From positions 95,315 through 159,314 of the forward strand of contig BJGH01000003.1 in the NCBI GenBank assembly GCA_014190355.1: a stretch of 64,000 nucleotides of DNA, given 5' to 3'. Each line of letters opens with the position of its first letter. Within the stretch, counting starts at the first letter, position 1. Source of the stretch: Alphaproteobacteria bacterium. Its GTDB lineage: Bacteria > Pseudomonadota > Alphaproteobacteria > Rickettsiales > UBA1997. Positions 41,564 through 51,052 of the stretch are shown piece after piece. The translations under genes were made by a program, and so were the position numbers. The notes under the pieces are model-generated. The model saw only the letters and a list, made by a program, of their open reading frames with translations, was not told where the DNA came from and ran no database searches.

Positions 41564-43529
41564 TTTTAAAAAATAAACTTGCTAATTGATAATATTGAAT
41601 TTGTCGATTGAGCATTTCTTGATCAAAATCAGTAATTGCTTCTTCAACACTGCCATCATAGCCAAATTTTTTTAAAGTAAATTTAAAAAACTCTAGTTCT
41701 TTTTTTGGCTTTAACAAATAAAGTTGATCATTTTCAATATAACCTAAATCAGTGTAAGTGCTAATAAATGCTCGATGACGAAGCCTAGTAATTTGTGGAG
41801 AAGTTTTATTATTTTTAAGCAAATCAATTCCAAAAAATTTACTAGGATATGATAAATTTAATAAGCCAAGAATTGTTGGAGCTAAATCAATTTGACTGGC
41901 ATTTTCACTATAAACTCTAGGAGCAATAATTTTTGGAGCATAAATGATTGCGGGAATTTGGTATCGCCAAATTGGCACCTCAATGTTACCAGCAGAGCCA
42001 GCACAATGATCGGCAACAAAAACAAAGATCGTTTTATCAAACCACGGTTTGTTTTGAGCTTTTTTAATAAATTGCCCAATCGCATAATCAGCATATTTAA
42101 CTGCACCATCACGATTGGTTTTAGAGGGAATATCAATCTTGCCTTCAGGGTAGGTAAAAGGTCGATGATTAGAAGTTGTTAAAACTAAATTTATAAAATT
42201 TTTATTGCTTTGATGAGATTTATCTGCTTCTTTAATAACCTTATCATACAAGTCTTCATCGGCCACACCCCAAACATTGTTAAAAGAAATTTCGTTTTTA
42301 GCAAATATTTGACGATCAACAATTTCAAAACCATTTTTAGCAAAAAAATTATTCATATTGTCAAAATAACCATCGCCTCCATAGATGAATTTGGCTTGGT
42401 AACCTCTATTAATCAAAGGCGATGCTATGGTAAAAAGATTGTCATTGTTAGGTCTTCTAACAATTGAGTTACCTGGGGTTGGTGGAATCGACAAGGTCAA
42501 TGCTTCTAAACCGCGAACTGTTCGAGTGCCAGTAGCTTTCAGATTAGTAAAAAACAAACTTTTACGCGATAAATTATCAAGATTAGTGGTAAGATTTGAC
42601 TTAGAGCCGAAACTTCCCATGAAATCGGCACTAAAACTTTCCATTGCCACTAAAACGATGTTATATTTTTTCTCCACACCGCTATTTTTAATGTTACGAG
42701 CAATATCATCTTGATTGATAAAATTAGCATAACCTTCTTGCTTTACAATCAATTGACGCAAATCATTAGTAGCATTTTTTACCTCAAGATTAGTGTAAAA
42801 TTTTTCATAATTAATTTCGTTATTGCGATAGGCTGAAAAAAATTGATAAATCCCATTCCAAGCAATTTCTTTACAATGATTATTGGTAAAATAATGGTCA
42901 ATTTTATTGCTATCAACCTTGAAAAATGCAATTGCGAGAACCAAGCTATAAATTGCTAAATTTTGCAACTTTTTAGCCAAAGATCTCTCGGTAATTTTAA
43001 TTAATTTTTTTTCACTAAAATAATAAACAACACCTGAAATACCAATAATTGCCATAATTATCAAAGGCATTGGGTAAGATTCAAAAATATTGCCAATAAC
43101 TTCAGTAGTATAAATCAGATAATCAACGGCAATAAAGTTAAATCTTGCCTGAAACTCATCGTAAAAAATAATTTCTGCAAAAAATGCAAAAACTAAAATA
43201 TTTAAGAAGATAAAATAACAAATCTTAACAAATATTAAGTGTTTATGATTATTAAAAAATTTTGTTGAAACTAAACTATAATATAAAATTGGAATAAAGG
43301 CAAGATATCCAAGGGTTAGAGCATCAAAAAATAATCCAATAGAAAAAATTTCAATGAAGACTTTAAGTAAGCTAGCGATTTTAAATGTGAACTCTTGACG
43401 CTCAATAAAGCTAAAATACAATCTTAAAATAAAATTCGCTGAAGCGAAGATGATAAAGAACTTGATCCAAAAATTTTTGGTTAACTGCGAAAAAAAATTA
43501 CCGATCTTTGCAAAACAACAACCTATCAT
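41523..43529 (-). CDS. LTA synthase/phosphoglycerol transferase-like sulfatase-fold membrane enzyme
   Basis: This 668-residue protein has five membrane segments (about 20-205) and a periplasmic alkaline phosphatase/sulfatase-fold domain (about 285-610). Visible sites are VLVAMESFSADF (metal ligand Glu297), ATGTRTVRGLEALTLS with the probable nucleophile Thr337, NLVLTTSNHRPFTYP and FVFVADHCAGSAG with metal-binding Asp-His. LtaS/MdoB relatives move phosphoglycerol, and EptA relatives phosphoethanolamine, onto envelope glycans or lipids. A Gram-negative cell makes an osmoregulated glucan or lipid A substrate more likely than teichoic acid. It overlaps the PAP2 gene; the pair looks like one envelope-decoration unit. 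Confidence 0.85.
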   Translation of the reverse strand: MIGCCFAKIGNFFSQLTKNFWIKFFIIFASANFILRLYFSFIERQEFTFKIASLLKVFIEIFSIGLFFDALTLGYLAFIPILYYSLVSTKFFNNHKHLIFVKICYFIFLNILVFAFFAEIIFYDEFQARFNFIAVDYLIYTTEVIGNIFESYPMPLIIMAIIGISGVVYYFSEKKLIKITERSLAKKLQNLAIYSLVLAIAFFKVDSNKIDHYFTNNHCKEIAWNGIYQFFSAYRNNEINYEKFYTNLEVKNATNDLRQLIVKQEGYANFINQDDIARNIKNSGVEKKYNIVLVAMESFSADFMGSFGSKSNLTTNLDNLSRKSLFFTNLKATGTRTVRGLEALTLSIPPTPGNSIVRRPNNDNLFTIASPLINRGYQAKFIYGGDGYFDNMNNFFAKNGFEIVDRQIFAKNEISFNNVWGVADEDLYDKVIKEADKSHQSNKNFINLVLTTSNHRPFTYPEGKIDIPSKTNRDGAVKYADYAIGQFIKKAQNKPWFDKTIFVFVADHCAGSAGNIEVPIWRYQIPAIIYAPKIIAPRVYSENASQIDLAPTILGLLNLSYPSKFFGIDLLKNNKTSPQITRLRHRAFISTYTDLGYIENDQLYLLKPKKELEFFKFTLKKFGYDGSVEEAITDFDQEMLNRQIQYYQLASLFFKNDKLKNFADKKPQ

Positions 43530-43573
43530 ATTTTATTAAAAGCCATTTTAAGAAAGATAAACATTTGTCGTAC

Positions 43574-43963
43574 TTATTTTTTAAACATTGCGAGCATTCG
43601 CCAAGTCACTAAAAATCCACCAAAAATATTTATTGAAGCGATAATGATTGCTACAAAACTTAGGAATGAAACCAAATTAAAACTTTTTGCACTACCAAGC
43701 GCGATAATCGCTCCAACAATCACCACACCTGATATGGCATTGGTAACAGCCATTAATGGCGTATGCAAAGCCGGGGTAACTCGCCAAACTACGAAATATC
43801 CAACGAAACACGCAAGAATAAAAATTGTCAATGCCATAACCAATGGACTAGCCGATCCACCGTAAGCTGATTGATAGCTCAATTCCATAATTTTGGCAAC
43901 AAGCTGGTCAGAATTTTTAGTAATTTTTTCACTAAGATCGATGATTTCTTGAAGATTAGACAT
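43574..43963 (-). CDS. pntA2: NAD(P) transhydrogenase alpha subunit part 2
   Basis: In alphaproteobacteria the alpha subunit of proton-translocating transhydrogenase is split in two; this is the small membrane part. The 129-residue protein has three or four membrane segments: [42 protein letters not shown] and [19 protein letters not shown], all family marks. I start it at the ATG at 43963; a TTG four codons upstream is a less likely start. Its usual partners pntA1 and pntB do not flank it: a tRNA lies upstream and the LtaS-like gene downstream. Confidence 0.93.
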   Translation of the reverse strand: MSNLQEIIDLSEKITKNSDQLVAKIMELSYQSAYGGSASPLVMALTIFILACFVGYFVVWRVTPALHTPLMAVTNAISGVVIVGAIIALGSAKSFNLVSFLSFVAIIIASINIFGGFLVTWRMLAMFKK

Positions 43964-43984
43964 AAGAATAAACAAGATTTGAAA

Positions 43985-44059
43985 TGGTTGGGGCGGCAGG
44001 ATTCGAACCTACGGGTGGCGGTATCAAAAACCGCTGCCTTACCGCTTGGCTACGCCCCA
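43985..44059 (-). tRNA. tRNA-Gln (anticodon TTG)
   Basis: The minus strand folds as a full cloverleaf. The acceptor stem TGGGGCG pairs with CGCCCCA, the anticodon arm is GCGGT-TTTTGAT-ACCGC with anticodon TTG, and the T arm has GGTTCGAATCC. The discriminator A and the CCA end are encoded (43985-43987). It reads CAA codons, and CAG by wobble. Confidence 0.97.
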
Positions 44060-44304
44060 AGAAAATTTGATAATTTAATATATAAAAATTGAAGAACACC
44101 AAAATGACTAAATAATTAATTCTTTTGATTATTTTCTTAAACTTTTCCTTTCAATTATTTCATTTAAATTATTGACTTTCAACTTATGAGTTGAAATAAC
44201 ATTGTTAACTTAAAATTATTATTTTAGAATTGGTATTTTGAATAATTCAAAGTTGCATGTCAATTAAATTTTTTAAAATTTTTCTGGCATTTAAATCCAG
44301 TTAT

Positions 44305-44754
44305 TTATTTGTGATAAAGTTTTTTTGCTCTGTCCTCAAAGGCACTCATCATTTTTTGGGTAGCATTGTGAAAAATTGTTGAAAACATTTTGCTTAAAAT
44401 TTTTGAATTAAATTCAAACTCTAAATAAAATTCAACCAAGCATTGATTCTGATCGATTGGAATAAATTGCCATTTATTAATAAGGCTTTTAAATGGTCCT
44501 TTTATTGCTACAACATCAACAAAATATTCGCCATTTTCTAGCCTTGCAAATTGAACATCTGAAGTATATTTTTCAAAAAAATTTTTAAAATTTATTAACA
44601 ATTCCGCTTGAATGTTTTCTGGTGAGATTTTGGAAATAATTCGAGCATTTTTACACCACGGTAAAAACTCGCTATATTTCTCAATATCGATGACCAGATC
44701 AAACATTTGCTTAGCACTATAGGGCAAGATTTTACTTTGCTTAAAAAAGGGCAT
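44305..44754 (-). CDS. COQ10/RatA-like START-fold protein
   Basis: The 149-residue protein belongs to the coenzyme Q-binding COQ10 / RatA group: LPYSAKQMFDLVIDIEKYSEFLPWCKNARI, then FEKYTSDVQF, GPFKSLINKWQFIP and VEFYLEFEFNSKILSKMF. Relatives bind quinones and support respiratory electron transfer; the bacterial name RatA comes from a proposed effect on ribosomes. It starts 2 bp after the ffh stop and closes a queD-ybgC-ffh cluster. In alphaproteobacteria a COQ10-like gene is common, and the quinone role is the better guess. Confidence 0.88.
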   Translation of the reverse strand: MPFFKQSKILPYSAKQMFDLVIDIEKYSEFLPWCKNARIISKISPENIQAELLINFKNFFEKYTSDVQFARLENGEYFVDVVAIKGPFKSLINKWQFIPIDQNQCLVEFYLEFEFNSKILSKMFSTIFHNATQKMMSAFEDRAKKLYHK

Positions 44755-44756
44755 AA

Positions 44757-46121
44757 CTAAAATAATTTTGGATTATTAGCGAGATTAGGATTATCCATCA
44801 TTTCTTGCATTTTTTTCGGATCAATTTTACCAAATTTATCCATCATTTTACGCAATTGTTTATATTTTTTCATTAACCGGTTAACCTCTTGAATTGACGT
44901 TCCAGAACCTTTGGCAATTCGGTGTTTACGAGATGAGCTTAAAATTTCTGGATTAGCTCGCTCTTTTTTGGTCATCGATAAAATTATCGATTCTTGTATT
45001 TTCAAATCCTTTTCAACATTACCTAACTGACCCAGATGCTCTTTGATTTTACCAGCTCCCGGGATAAATTTCACAATCCCCGCTAATCCACCAATTTTTT
45101 TCATATTACGAATTTGCGATAAAATCATGTTAAAATCAATATCGCCATCCTTGATTTTTTTGGCATCTTTAGCCATTTCTTCAGCATCGAAAATTTCTTG
45201 AGCTTTTTCAACTAAACTTACCACATCGCCCATACCAATGATTTGCGAAGCAATTCTTTTGGGATGAAATTCTTCAAAATCACTAATTTTTTCTCCTACA
45301 CCAACATATTTAATTGGACAATTAGTGGTAGCTTTCATCGTTAAAGCGCAACCTGCTCTTGCATCACCATCAAGTCTTGTTAGAATAACTCCTGTCAGCG
45401 GTAAAATTTCTTGAAAGTTTTTTGCAACATTAATTGCATCCTGTCCAATCATAGCATCAACAACAAGAATTATTTCTTGAGCATTAACTTTTTGATTAAT
45501 ATTTTTTAACTCCTGCATCATTTCTTGATCAATAGCAATTCGCCCTGCACTATCTAAAATCAAGACATCATAACCACCTTCTTGGGCTTTTTTTTGCGCT
45601 TCAATTGCCAAAGTTAATGGGCTTTTTTTATCATCAAATTGACAACAATCGATATTAACTTTTTGAGCCAAGGTCTGCATTTGAGTAAATGCTCCAGGTC
45701 GATAAGTGTCGAGTGAAGCTAATAAAATTTTTTTATGATTTTTATTTTTTAATCTTGCTGCTAATTTGGCAGTTGAGGTGGTTTTTCCAGATCCTTGCAA
45801 ACCAACCATTAAAATGATTAAGGGAGGATTACTATTGAAATTAATAGCGTTAGATTCACTGCCCAATAATTCAACCAATTGGTCATGAACAATTTTGACA
45901 ATCATCTCACCAGCTGAAATACTTTTTATCACTTCCTTGCCCAATGCTTCAACTTTAACTTTTTCAATAAAATCTTTGGCAACATTAAGAGCAACATCCG
46001 CTTCCAAAAGAGCGATGCGAATTTCCCTTAAAGCCAAATCTAGATCATCTTGAGAAATAATTTTTTTACCGGAAATTTTATCAAAGATTTTTGTTATCTT
46101 TTGTGAGAAACTATCAAACAT
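44757..46121 (-). CDS. ffh: Signal recognition particle GTPase Ffh
   Basis: Ffh binds signal sequences as they leave the ribosome and, with 4.5S RNA, docks at FtsY. The 454-residue protein has the N domain (1-95), the G domain with GLQGSGKTTSTAKLA (from 107), DTYRPGAF, DSAGR and TRLDGDARAG, and a Met-rich M domain (from about 325) with GSGTSIQEVNRLMKKY for RNA binding. It overlaps ybgC by 8 bp. The SRP RNA gene itself was not found in the window. Confidence 0.97.
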   Translation of the reverse strand: MFDSFSQKITKIFDKISGKKIISQDDLDLALREIRIALLEADVALNVAKDFIEKVKVEALGKEVIKSISAGEMIVKIVHDQLVELLGSESNAINFNSNPPLIILMVGLQGSGKTTSTAKLAARLKNKNHKKILLASLDTYRPGAFTQMQTLAQKVNIDCCQFDDKKSPLTLAIEAQKKAQEGGYDVLILDSAGRIAIDQEMMQELKNINQKVNAQEIILVVDAMIGQDAINVAKNFQEILPLTGVILTRLDGDARAGCALTMKATTNCPIKYVGVGEKISDFEEFHPKRIASQIIGMGDVVSLVEKAQEIFDAEEMAKDAKKIKDGDIDFNMILSQIRNMKKIGGLAGIVKFIPGAGKIKEHLGQLGNVEKDLKIQESIILSMTKKERANPEILSSSRKHRIAKGSGTSIQEVNRLMKKYKQLRKMMDKFGKIDPKKMQEMMDNPNLANNPKLF

Positions 46122-46533
46122 AAATTAAATCTAATAAATTTTTAGGAAGTCTAGTAGGTTTAAAAGTTTGAGAATTTAAACAGACCAATTCAACTGTTAA
46201 TTCAGAAATTAATTGTGATGATTTTGTAATTTTTTGCATCATTGTCAATGAAACTTTGTTAATTTCGCTAATCTTAACTTCCACTGCAAGCATATCATCA
46301 AGCCTTGCTGGGAAATGATACTCAATTTGACATTTACGAACTACAAAAATTATTTTTTGATCATTTGCTAAATTGGATTGCGAAATGTTAAGCTCTCTTA
46401 AAAAATCACTTCGAGCTCTTTCATAGAATTTTAAATAATTAGCATAATAAACCACCCCTCCTGCATCGGTATCTTCATAATAAACTCGATAGCTAAAAGT
46501 TTGCGAATTTTTTTTAACGCTCAACATAGACAT
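46114..46533 (-). CDS. ybgC: YbgC-family acyl-CoA thioesterase
   Basis: A hot-dog fold thioesterase of about 139 residues, normally associated with the Tol-Pal envelope system. The catalytic segment YYEDTDAGGVVYYANYLKFYERAR holds the active Asp, followed by FPARLDDMLAVEVKI. The open frame reaches 46629, but its first 32 residues overlap queD and do not look like the family, so I start at 46533; an ATG at 46527 is equally good. The tol genes are not adjacent; instead it lies between queD and ffh. Confidence 0.92.
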   Translation of the reverse strand: MSMLSVKKNSQTFSYRVYYEDTDAGGVVYYANYLKFYERARSDFLRELNISQSNLANDQKIIFVVRKCQIEYHFPARLDDMLAVEVKISEINKVSLTMMQKITKSSQLISELTVELVCLNSQTFKPTRLPKNLLDLIYV

Positions 46534-46936
46534 AACAATTTGGAGTTTCGTAAAGCTTGATTGCAACGCATTCAACGTGATGATTAGCAAATAATTTTGG
46601 ACAAATTTCTTTAAGCAAATGATTGGCAATGTTCTCAGCTGTAGGATTGCAATTCATGTAATAGATTTTTTGGCCAGTGATTTTAGTAATTTCTTCACCA
46701 AGTTTTTTATCAATTAAATTAAGAATAGTATTGTGATCAAAATTATCATCAATCCATTTACCAAGAATATCGCGAATCACACCAAAATCAATAATACGAC
46801 CAACTTGATCAAGTTCTTTCGCTTGAAAACTAGCTTCCAATGCATAGCGATGACCATGAAGCAATTTACATTTGCTTTCATGATTGATTAAACGATGACC
46901 GGCATCAAACTCAATTCTTCTGGTACAAACAATCAT
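46514..46936 (-). CDS. queD: 6-carboxy-5,6,7,8-tetrahydropterin synthase (QueD family)
   Basis: QueD turns dihydroneopterin triphosphate into 6-carboxytetrahydropterin on the way to the 7-deazaguanine base of queuosine tRNA. The 140-residue protein has FDAGHRLINHESKCKLLHGHRY with the zinc ligands His14, His27, His29 and the catalytic Cys23, then PTAENIANHLL and KLYETPNCYVYVE at the end. It starts the queD-ybgC-ffh-COQ10 run; no other queuosine gene is in the window. The related pyruvoyl-tetrahydropterin synthase is a less likely alternative. Confidence 0.92.
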   Translation of the reverse strand: MIVCTRRIEFDAGHRLINHESKCKLLHGHRYALEASFQAKELDQVGRIIDFGVIRDILGKWIDDNFDHNTILNLIDKKLGEEITKITGQKIYYMNCNPTAENIANHLLKEICPKLFANHHVECVAIKLYETPNCYVYVER

Positions 46937-47007
46937 AAAAAATATTTTTTTTTAATTTCTCGGAGTTATTCTAGGTTAGTGGACTTAGAAATTCAACAAA
47001 TTTAATT

Positions 47008-47376
47008 ATGATTAAGGACAAATTTTTGAACAAACAAATCAGTGCTGATAACGCTCAAGAAATTTTAAAAAAATTACAATTTAACGAGCAAGGTTTAATT
47101 CCTGCAATTGCCCAAGACTGCAATACTGGCAAGGTTTTAATGCTAGCTTGGATGAATCAAGAAAGTATCATCAAAACTATCGAAACCAATTTAGCTACTT
47201 ATTTCTCAAGATCTCGTCAAAACCTCTGGCAAAAAGGTTTAACTTCAGGAAATTCTCAAAAAATTGTTAATATTTTTGCTGATTGTGATTATGACTGTAT
47301 TTTGCTGAGCGTTGAACAAGAAGGATGCGCATGTCATACAGGTAGCGAAAATTGCTTCTTCAATAAAATTTTTTAA
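47008..47376 (+). CDS. hisI: Phosphoribosyl-AMP cyclohydrolase
   Basis: HisI opens the purine ring of phosphoribosyl-AMP, the third step to histidine. The 122-residue stand-alone protein has [36 protein letters not shown], and the metal site [10 protein letters not shown] with Asp92, Asp94 and Asp96, then [12 protein letters not shown]. Zinc ligands Cys93, Cys109 and Cys116 are all present. It is not fused to HisE. No other his gene is in the window, and it stands alone between queD (divergent) and an orphan (convergent). Confidence 0.95.
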   Translation: MIKDKFLNKQISADNAQEILKKLQFNEQGLIPAIAQDCNTGKVLMLAWMNQESIIKTIETNLATYFSRSRQNLWQKGLTSGNSQKIVNIFADCDYDCILLSVEQEGCACHTGSENCFFNKIF

Positions 47377-47396
47377 TTTTATTACGCCCTTTCTAT

Positions 47397-48068
47397 CTAC
47401 CCTTTTTTAATTGATGATATTCTTTTTAAACTTGTTGTTGATTTTAGTGCTTTAATATGCGCAGATGGCAAGGAATTTGGAGAATTTAACTGCTCAATAT
47501 CAGAATTTGTAGTGATTAAATTATTTTGAAGCTTTACAGATTGCAAAAAATTATCGGTAACCACGCCTAAAGCTTGATTAGAAACACTTTGATCATGTTC
47601 AAACTGGTTAATTATTCGCTCTTTAGCTTCGCTATTTTCATCGCCATTTATTGCCAATAATTTCCGATTAGCTTCATCAATTTCTTGAAGTTCTTGTAAA
47701 GTTTTTACACCGTAATGAGCGGTAATTTTTGGCAAATAAATTTGCGTTATATCATTAAGCTGACTACGAATTTCATCGGTACTATCATCGCTTTGAGAAA
47801 ATGATTTGTGTTTTTTATTAGGCAAAAAAACCTCTTGGAGATTTGTTCGATCATTAACGGTTTGTTCTTCGAAAAAATCATATTTGCTAACAAAACTTAT
47901 GGTTGTTTTTTTTTCGCTTATATCAATGAGGCTATCTTTAAAAAAATTTTCTTGAGGTTTGCACGATAAATCAGAAAAAATTTCACTCATAAATTGATTA
48001 AGCTCTTGTGAGTTATAAAATGAATGGCTTTTTCTCAGTGAATTTATTTTTAGTTGATTATCTGACAT
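47397..48068 (-). CDS. Orphan cytosolic protein
   Basis: This 223-residue protein is unrecognised. It lacks a signal peptide or membrane segment and is rich in Ser, Asn, Gln, Asp and Lys. Secondary structure looks mostly helical in the middle (LQELQEIDEANRKLLAING). The C-terminus is basic (SLKRISSIKKG). It is convergent with hisI, with a 20-bp gap, and lies downstream of lpdA by 131 bp. Real coding is supported by an intact frame and normal composition for this genome. Function unknown. Confidence 0.55.
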   Translation of the reverse strand: MSDNQLKINSLRKSHSFYNSQELNQFMSEIFSDLSCKPQENFFKDSLIDISEKKTTISFVSKYDFFEEQTVNDRTNLQEVFLPNKKHKSFSQSDDSTDEIRSQLNDITQIYLPKITAHYGVKTLQELQEIDEANRKLLAINGDENSEAKERIINQFEHDQSVSNQALGVVTDNFLQSVKLQNNLITTNSDIEQLNSPNSLPSAHIKALKSTTSLKRISSIKKG

Positions 48069-48199
48069 TGCGAAGGATATAAATTAAATATCCTTGAAAA
48101 TTAATAATCCTTAAAAATTAAGTAAAAAAAAAGTTATCAAAAAAAAATTTTTTTTTGAAATTGTTTTAAAAATAAACAACAACAATTAACAGGAATTAT

Positions 48200-49618
48200 T
48201 TATGAATGAATCGCTCTTTTGTCTAAAGCTAAAGCAGACTCTTTTATTGCTTCGTTATAGGTTGGATGGGCATGGCAAGTTCGCGCAATATCTTCTGCAC
48301 TTCCACCAAATTCCATAGCAACTACTATCTCATGAATCATATTTCCAGCTTCACGAGCAATGATATGTGCACCTAAAATACGATCCGTTTTAGCGCAAGA
48401 TAATATTTTTACTAAACCCTGTTCATCATAAGTAGCTCTGGCTCTTGAGTTAGCCATCATCATAAATTTTCCAGATTTGTAAGCAATGTTTTGAGCTTTT
48501 AGTTCTTCTTCAGTTTTGCCAACACTTGCAACTTCTGGGTAGGTGTAAATAACGTTAGGGATAACATCGTAATTAACATGCCCTGCTTGATTGCCAATAA
48601 TTTCTGCAACAGCAATTCCCTCATCTTCAGCTTTATGAGCAAGCATTGGACCAGTAGTAACATCGCCAACAACATAAATATTATCAACATTGGTTTTTAA
48701 ATGATTATTCTCAATAAAACCTCTAGCATTGGTTTTAATTCCAACATTTTCTAGACCTAAATTTTCAGTGTTTGGTTTACGGCCAATTGCTACCAATACC
48801 ACATCGGCAAGCAGAGTTTCTTTTGCTCCACCCTGCACTGCTTCAACTTCAACAATCGCTCCTTTTTTGTCCTTTTTAACACCCAAAACTTTAGTTGATA
48901 ATCTAAATTTAAGCCCTTGTTTTTCTAGAATTCTTTGGAAATTTTTAGATATTTCATTATCATTTGTTGGAGTAATTTTATCCAAAAACTCAACAACTTC
49001 AACTTGTGAACCCAATCTCGACCAAACAGATCCAAGTTCCAAACCAATAACTCCCGCTCCAATTACAATCATTTTTTGCGGAACTTTTTCAAACTCCAGC
49101 GCTCCCGTTGAAGAAACAATAACTTTTTCATCAATTTCAACATTTGGCAATTTGGTAACTTCAGAACCAGTAGCAATTACAAATTTTTCAGCAGAAATTT
49201 TTTGTTTAGAACCATTTTCATCAGTAACTTCTAATTGATTTTTATCAATAAATTTTCCTGAACCAATTATATGACTAACTTTATTTTTTTTGAAAAGACT
49301 AGAGATTCCAGCGGTTAGCCCAGCGATAATTTCATTTTTGTTATCAACTAATTTTTTAACATCAATTTCTGGCTTATTAGCAATAATTCCAAGCTTTGCA
49401 AAATTGTGTTGCGCATCATGAAACTTGTGAGAAATTTCTAACATTGCTTTTGAGGGAATGCAACCTACATTAAGGCATGTTCCACCAAGATTTTTTCTCT
49501 TTTCAACACACGCTACTTTAAAACCCAATTGCGCAAGGCGAATAGCGCAAACATATCCACCAGGACCTCCGCCAATGATAACAACATTATAATCAAATTT
49601 ACTTGCCGAGTTATTCAT
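48200..49618 (-). CDS. lpdA: Dihydrolipoamide dehydrogenase (E3)
   Basis: E3 reoxidises lipoyl groups in pyruvate and 2-oxoglutarate dehydrogenases and passes the electrons to NAD. The 472-residue protein shows the FAD fold (VVIIGGGPGGYVCAIR), the redox pair in GGTCLNVGCIPSK (Cys48, Cys53), the NAD fold (IGAGVIGLELGSVW), YVVGDVTTGPMLAHKAEDEG and the C-terminal HAHPTYNEAIKE with the catalytic His. No E1 or E2 gene adjoins it. The lipoate it needs could come from lipB at 3426. Confidence 0.97.
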   Translation of the reverse strand: MNNSASKFDYNVVIIGGGPGGYVCAIRLAQLGFKVACVEKRKNLGGTCLNVGCIPSKAMLEISHKFHDAQHNFAKLGIIANKPEIDVKKLVDNKNEIIAGLTAGISSLFKKNKVSHIIGSGKFIDKNQLEVTDENGSKQKISAEKFVIATGSEVTKLPNVEIDEKVIVSSTGALEFEKVPQKMIVIGAGVIGLELGSVWSRLGSQVEVVEFLDKITPTNDNEISKNFQRILEKQGLKFRLSTKVLGVKKDKKGAIVEVEAVQGGAKETLLADVVLVAIGRKPNTENLGLENVGIKTNARGFIENNHLKTNVDNIYVVGDVTTGPMLAHKAEDEGIAVAEIIGNQAGHVNYDVIPNVIYTYPEVASVGKTEEELKAQNIAYKSGKFMMMANSRARATYDEQGLVKILSCAKTDRILGAHIIAREAGNMIHEIVVAMEFGGSAEDIARTCHAHPTYNEAIKESALALDKRAIHS

Positions 49619-49709
49619 AAATTTTATTTTTAATTTTTTTAAAAAAGTTTTAACAACAATTATTTTATTTTTCCCTTTTTGCTTTGCAAGTAAGATTTGG
49701 GGTGCTAAA

Positions 49710-50768
49710 TTACTGATTTATTGACAGCCTAATAATTTCTAATCTTGTTACAGGAATTTTAGAAAAAAATTGAAGAGCTTGATAGTAAGCAAAATTATTA
49801 ATTTGAATAAATTGATTATAAGAACCAGATTCATCATTTTTAGACTCATTTATCTGCGAATTATCTTGATCAGATTGGTTTTGGGGAATAAATTTTTGAT
49901 TATCAACATTTAGTATATTTTCGGTAATATCATTTTTAAAATTATTTTGACTAAGCTCACCATCGGCTAATTGAGCAATTACATTAAAATCTTCGAGAGC
50001 TGAAGATTGAAGAAAATTATTTGGCAAAGGTTGATAAACCTCAACTGCGTCAGTATCATAATTAATAATCTTTGTTAAAGGAAAATTATCAACACCAATC
50101 TTTTGGTAATCTTGATCACTTGACAAATTTTTGTTTAAGTCAAAATTATCATTTAATTGATAATCGAGAAAATTGTTACTAAATTGTTGACGAATGGAAT
50201 TAAAAGATTTTTTTTCTTTATCACTAAAAAACAACATAAGGTCATCAAACAAATTAACATTTACTATAATTTTAAGATCTTCACTAGAGCTCAATAAGTC
50301 AATTTCTTTTGTTAATTGTTGAGCCGTTTTTAAAGAAAATTTTTTTGATGTTTGGTAGATTTTTAAAAGAAAATTATTAACTAAATCACGATCACCAATA
50401 TCAGATATATCAAGAACAAAAGCTTTTTTTCGATTAACTAAGTTTTCACCAAGTGTATTTAATAATTTTTGATTAATTTCACATCGAGAAAATTTTATAA
50501 AAACAAGATTTTGAAAAAAATATTCAAGCTTGACTAAAGAGTCTAAAAAAAAACTTAAATTATCATCTTTAATTCTTTCAAAAGCCAAACCATAGGCTGA
50601 ATGAATTGGAAGATTATCAATTATTTTGCTATCAAATAAATTGTGTATTTCGATAATTGGTAACCACTTACTAAATGCAAAGACCTCTCGAGATTTATCG
50701 AGGTATTCGTAAGATTGGGGATTTTGGATATTGTATTTATTAAGAGAAGAAACTAATTTATTCAACAT
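49710..50768 (-). CDS. Orphan protein upstream of lpdA
   Basis: The 352-residue protein is not recognised. It is an acidic, Asn/Asp-rich protein with alternating hydrophobic pattern in the first 190 residues (for example FQNLVFIKFSRCEIN, KAFVLDISDIGDRDLVNNFLL, DLKIIVNVNLFDDLML), which looks like a folded alpha/beta domain. A disordered-looking Asn/Asp/Gln-rich stretch (about 195-320) and a short structured end follow. No membrane segment. It ends 91 bp upstream of lpdA on the same strand. Confidence 0.6.
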   Translation of the reverse strand: MLNKLVSSLNKYNIQNPQSYEYLDKSREVFAFSKWLPIIEIHNLFDSKIIDNLPIHSAYGLAFERIKDDNLSFFLDSLVKLEYFFQNLVFIKFSRCEINQKLLNTLGENLVNRKKAFVLDISDIGDRDLVNNFLLKIYQTSKKFSLKTAQQLTKEIDLLSSSEDLKIIVNVNLFDDLMLFFSDKEKKSFNSIRQQFSNNFLDYQLNDNFDLNKNLSSDQDYQKIGVDNFPLTKIINYDTDAVEVYQPLPNNFLQSSALEDFNVIAQLADGELSQNNFKNDITENILNVDNQKFIPQNQSDQDNSQINESKNDESGSYNQFIQINNFAYYQALQFFSKIPVTRLEIIRLSINQ

Positions 50769-51052
50769 AATTTAATTATTTGGTTGGTGATTTTACAATT
50801 AATAAAATTTGTTTTTGTAGATCTTAGTAATAAGTTAAACAAAAACATAAATGTGCCTTGTTGACATGAATGTATATTGATAGTCTGATTAATGTCTATT
50901 ATAAATGAACAAGAGTTTGTTATAACTTTTAGAAGTTTAATCAGTAATTTAATTTTTTAACAAGAAAATATATAAAAAGATTATTCTTAAAAAATAGTTT
51001 TAAAAATATTTTATGCTAGAAAAACTTTATCTTTGACCTTTTTTATTTAAAA

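Noticed and set aside
43871..44092. Plus-strand frame of 73 codons across the tRNA
   Set aside because: Its sequence ([20 protein letters not shown]) is the well-known false peptide made by reading across the antisense of a tRNA.
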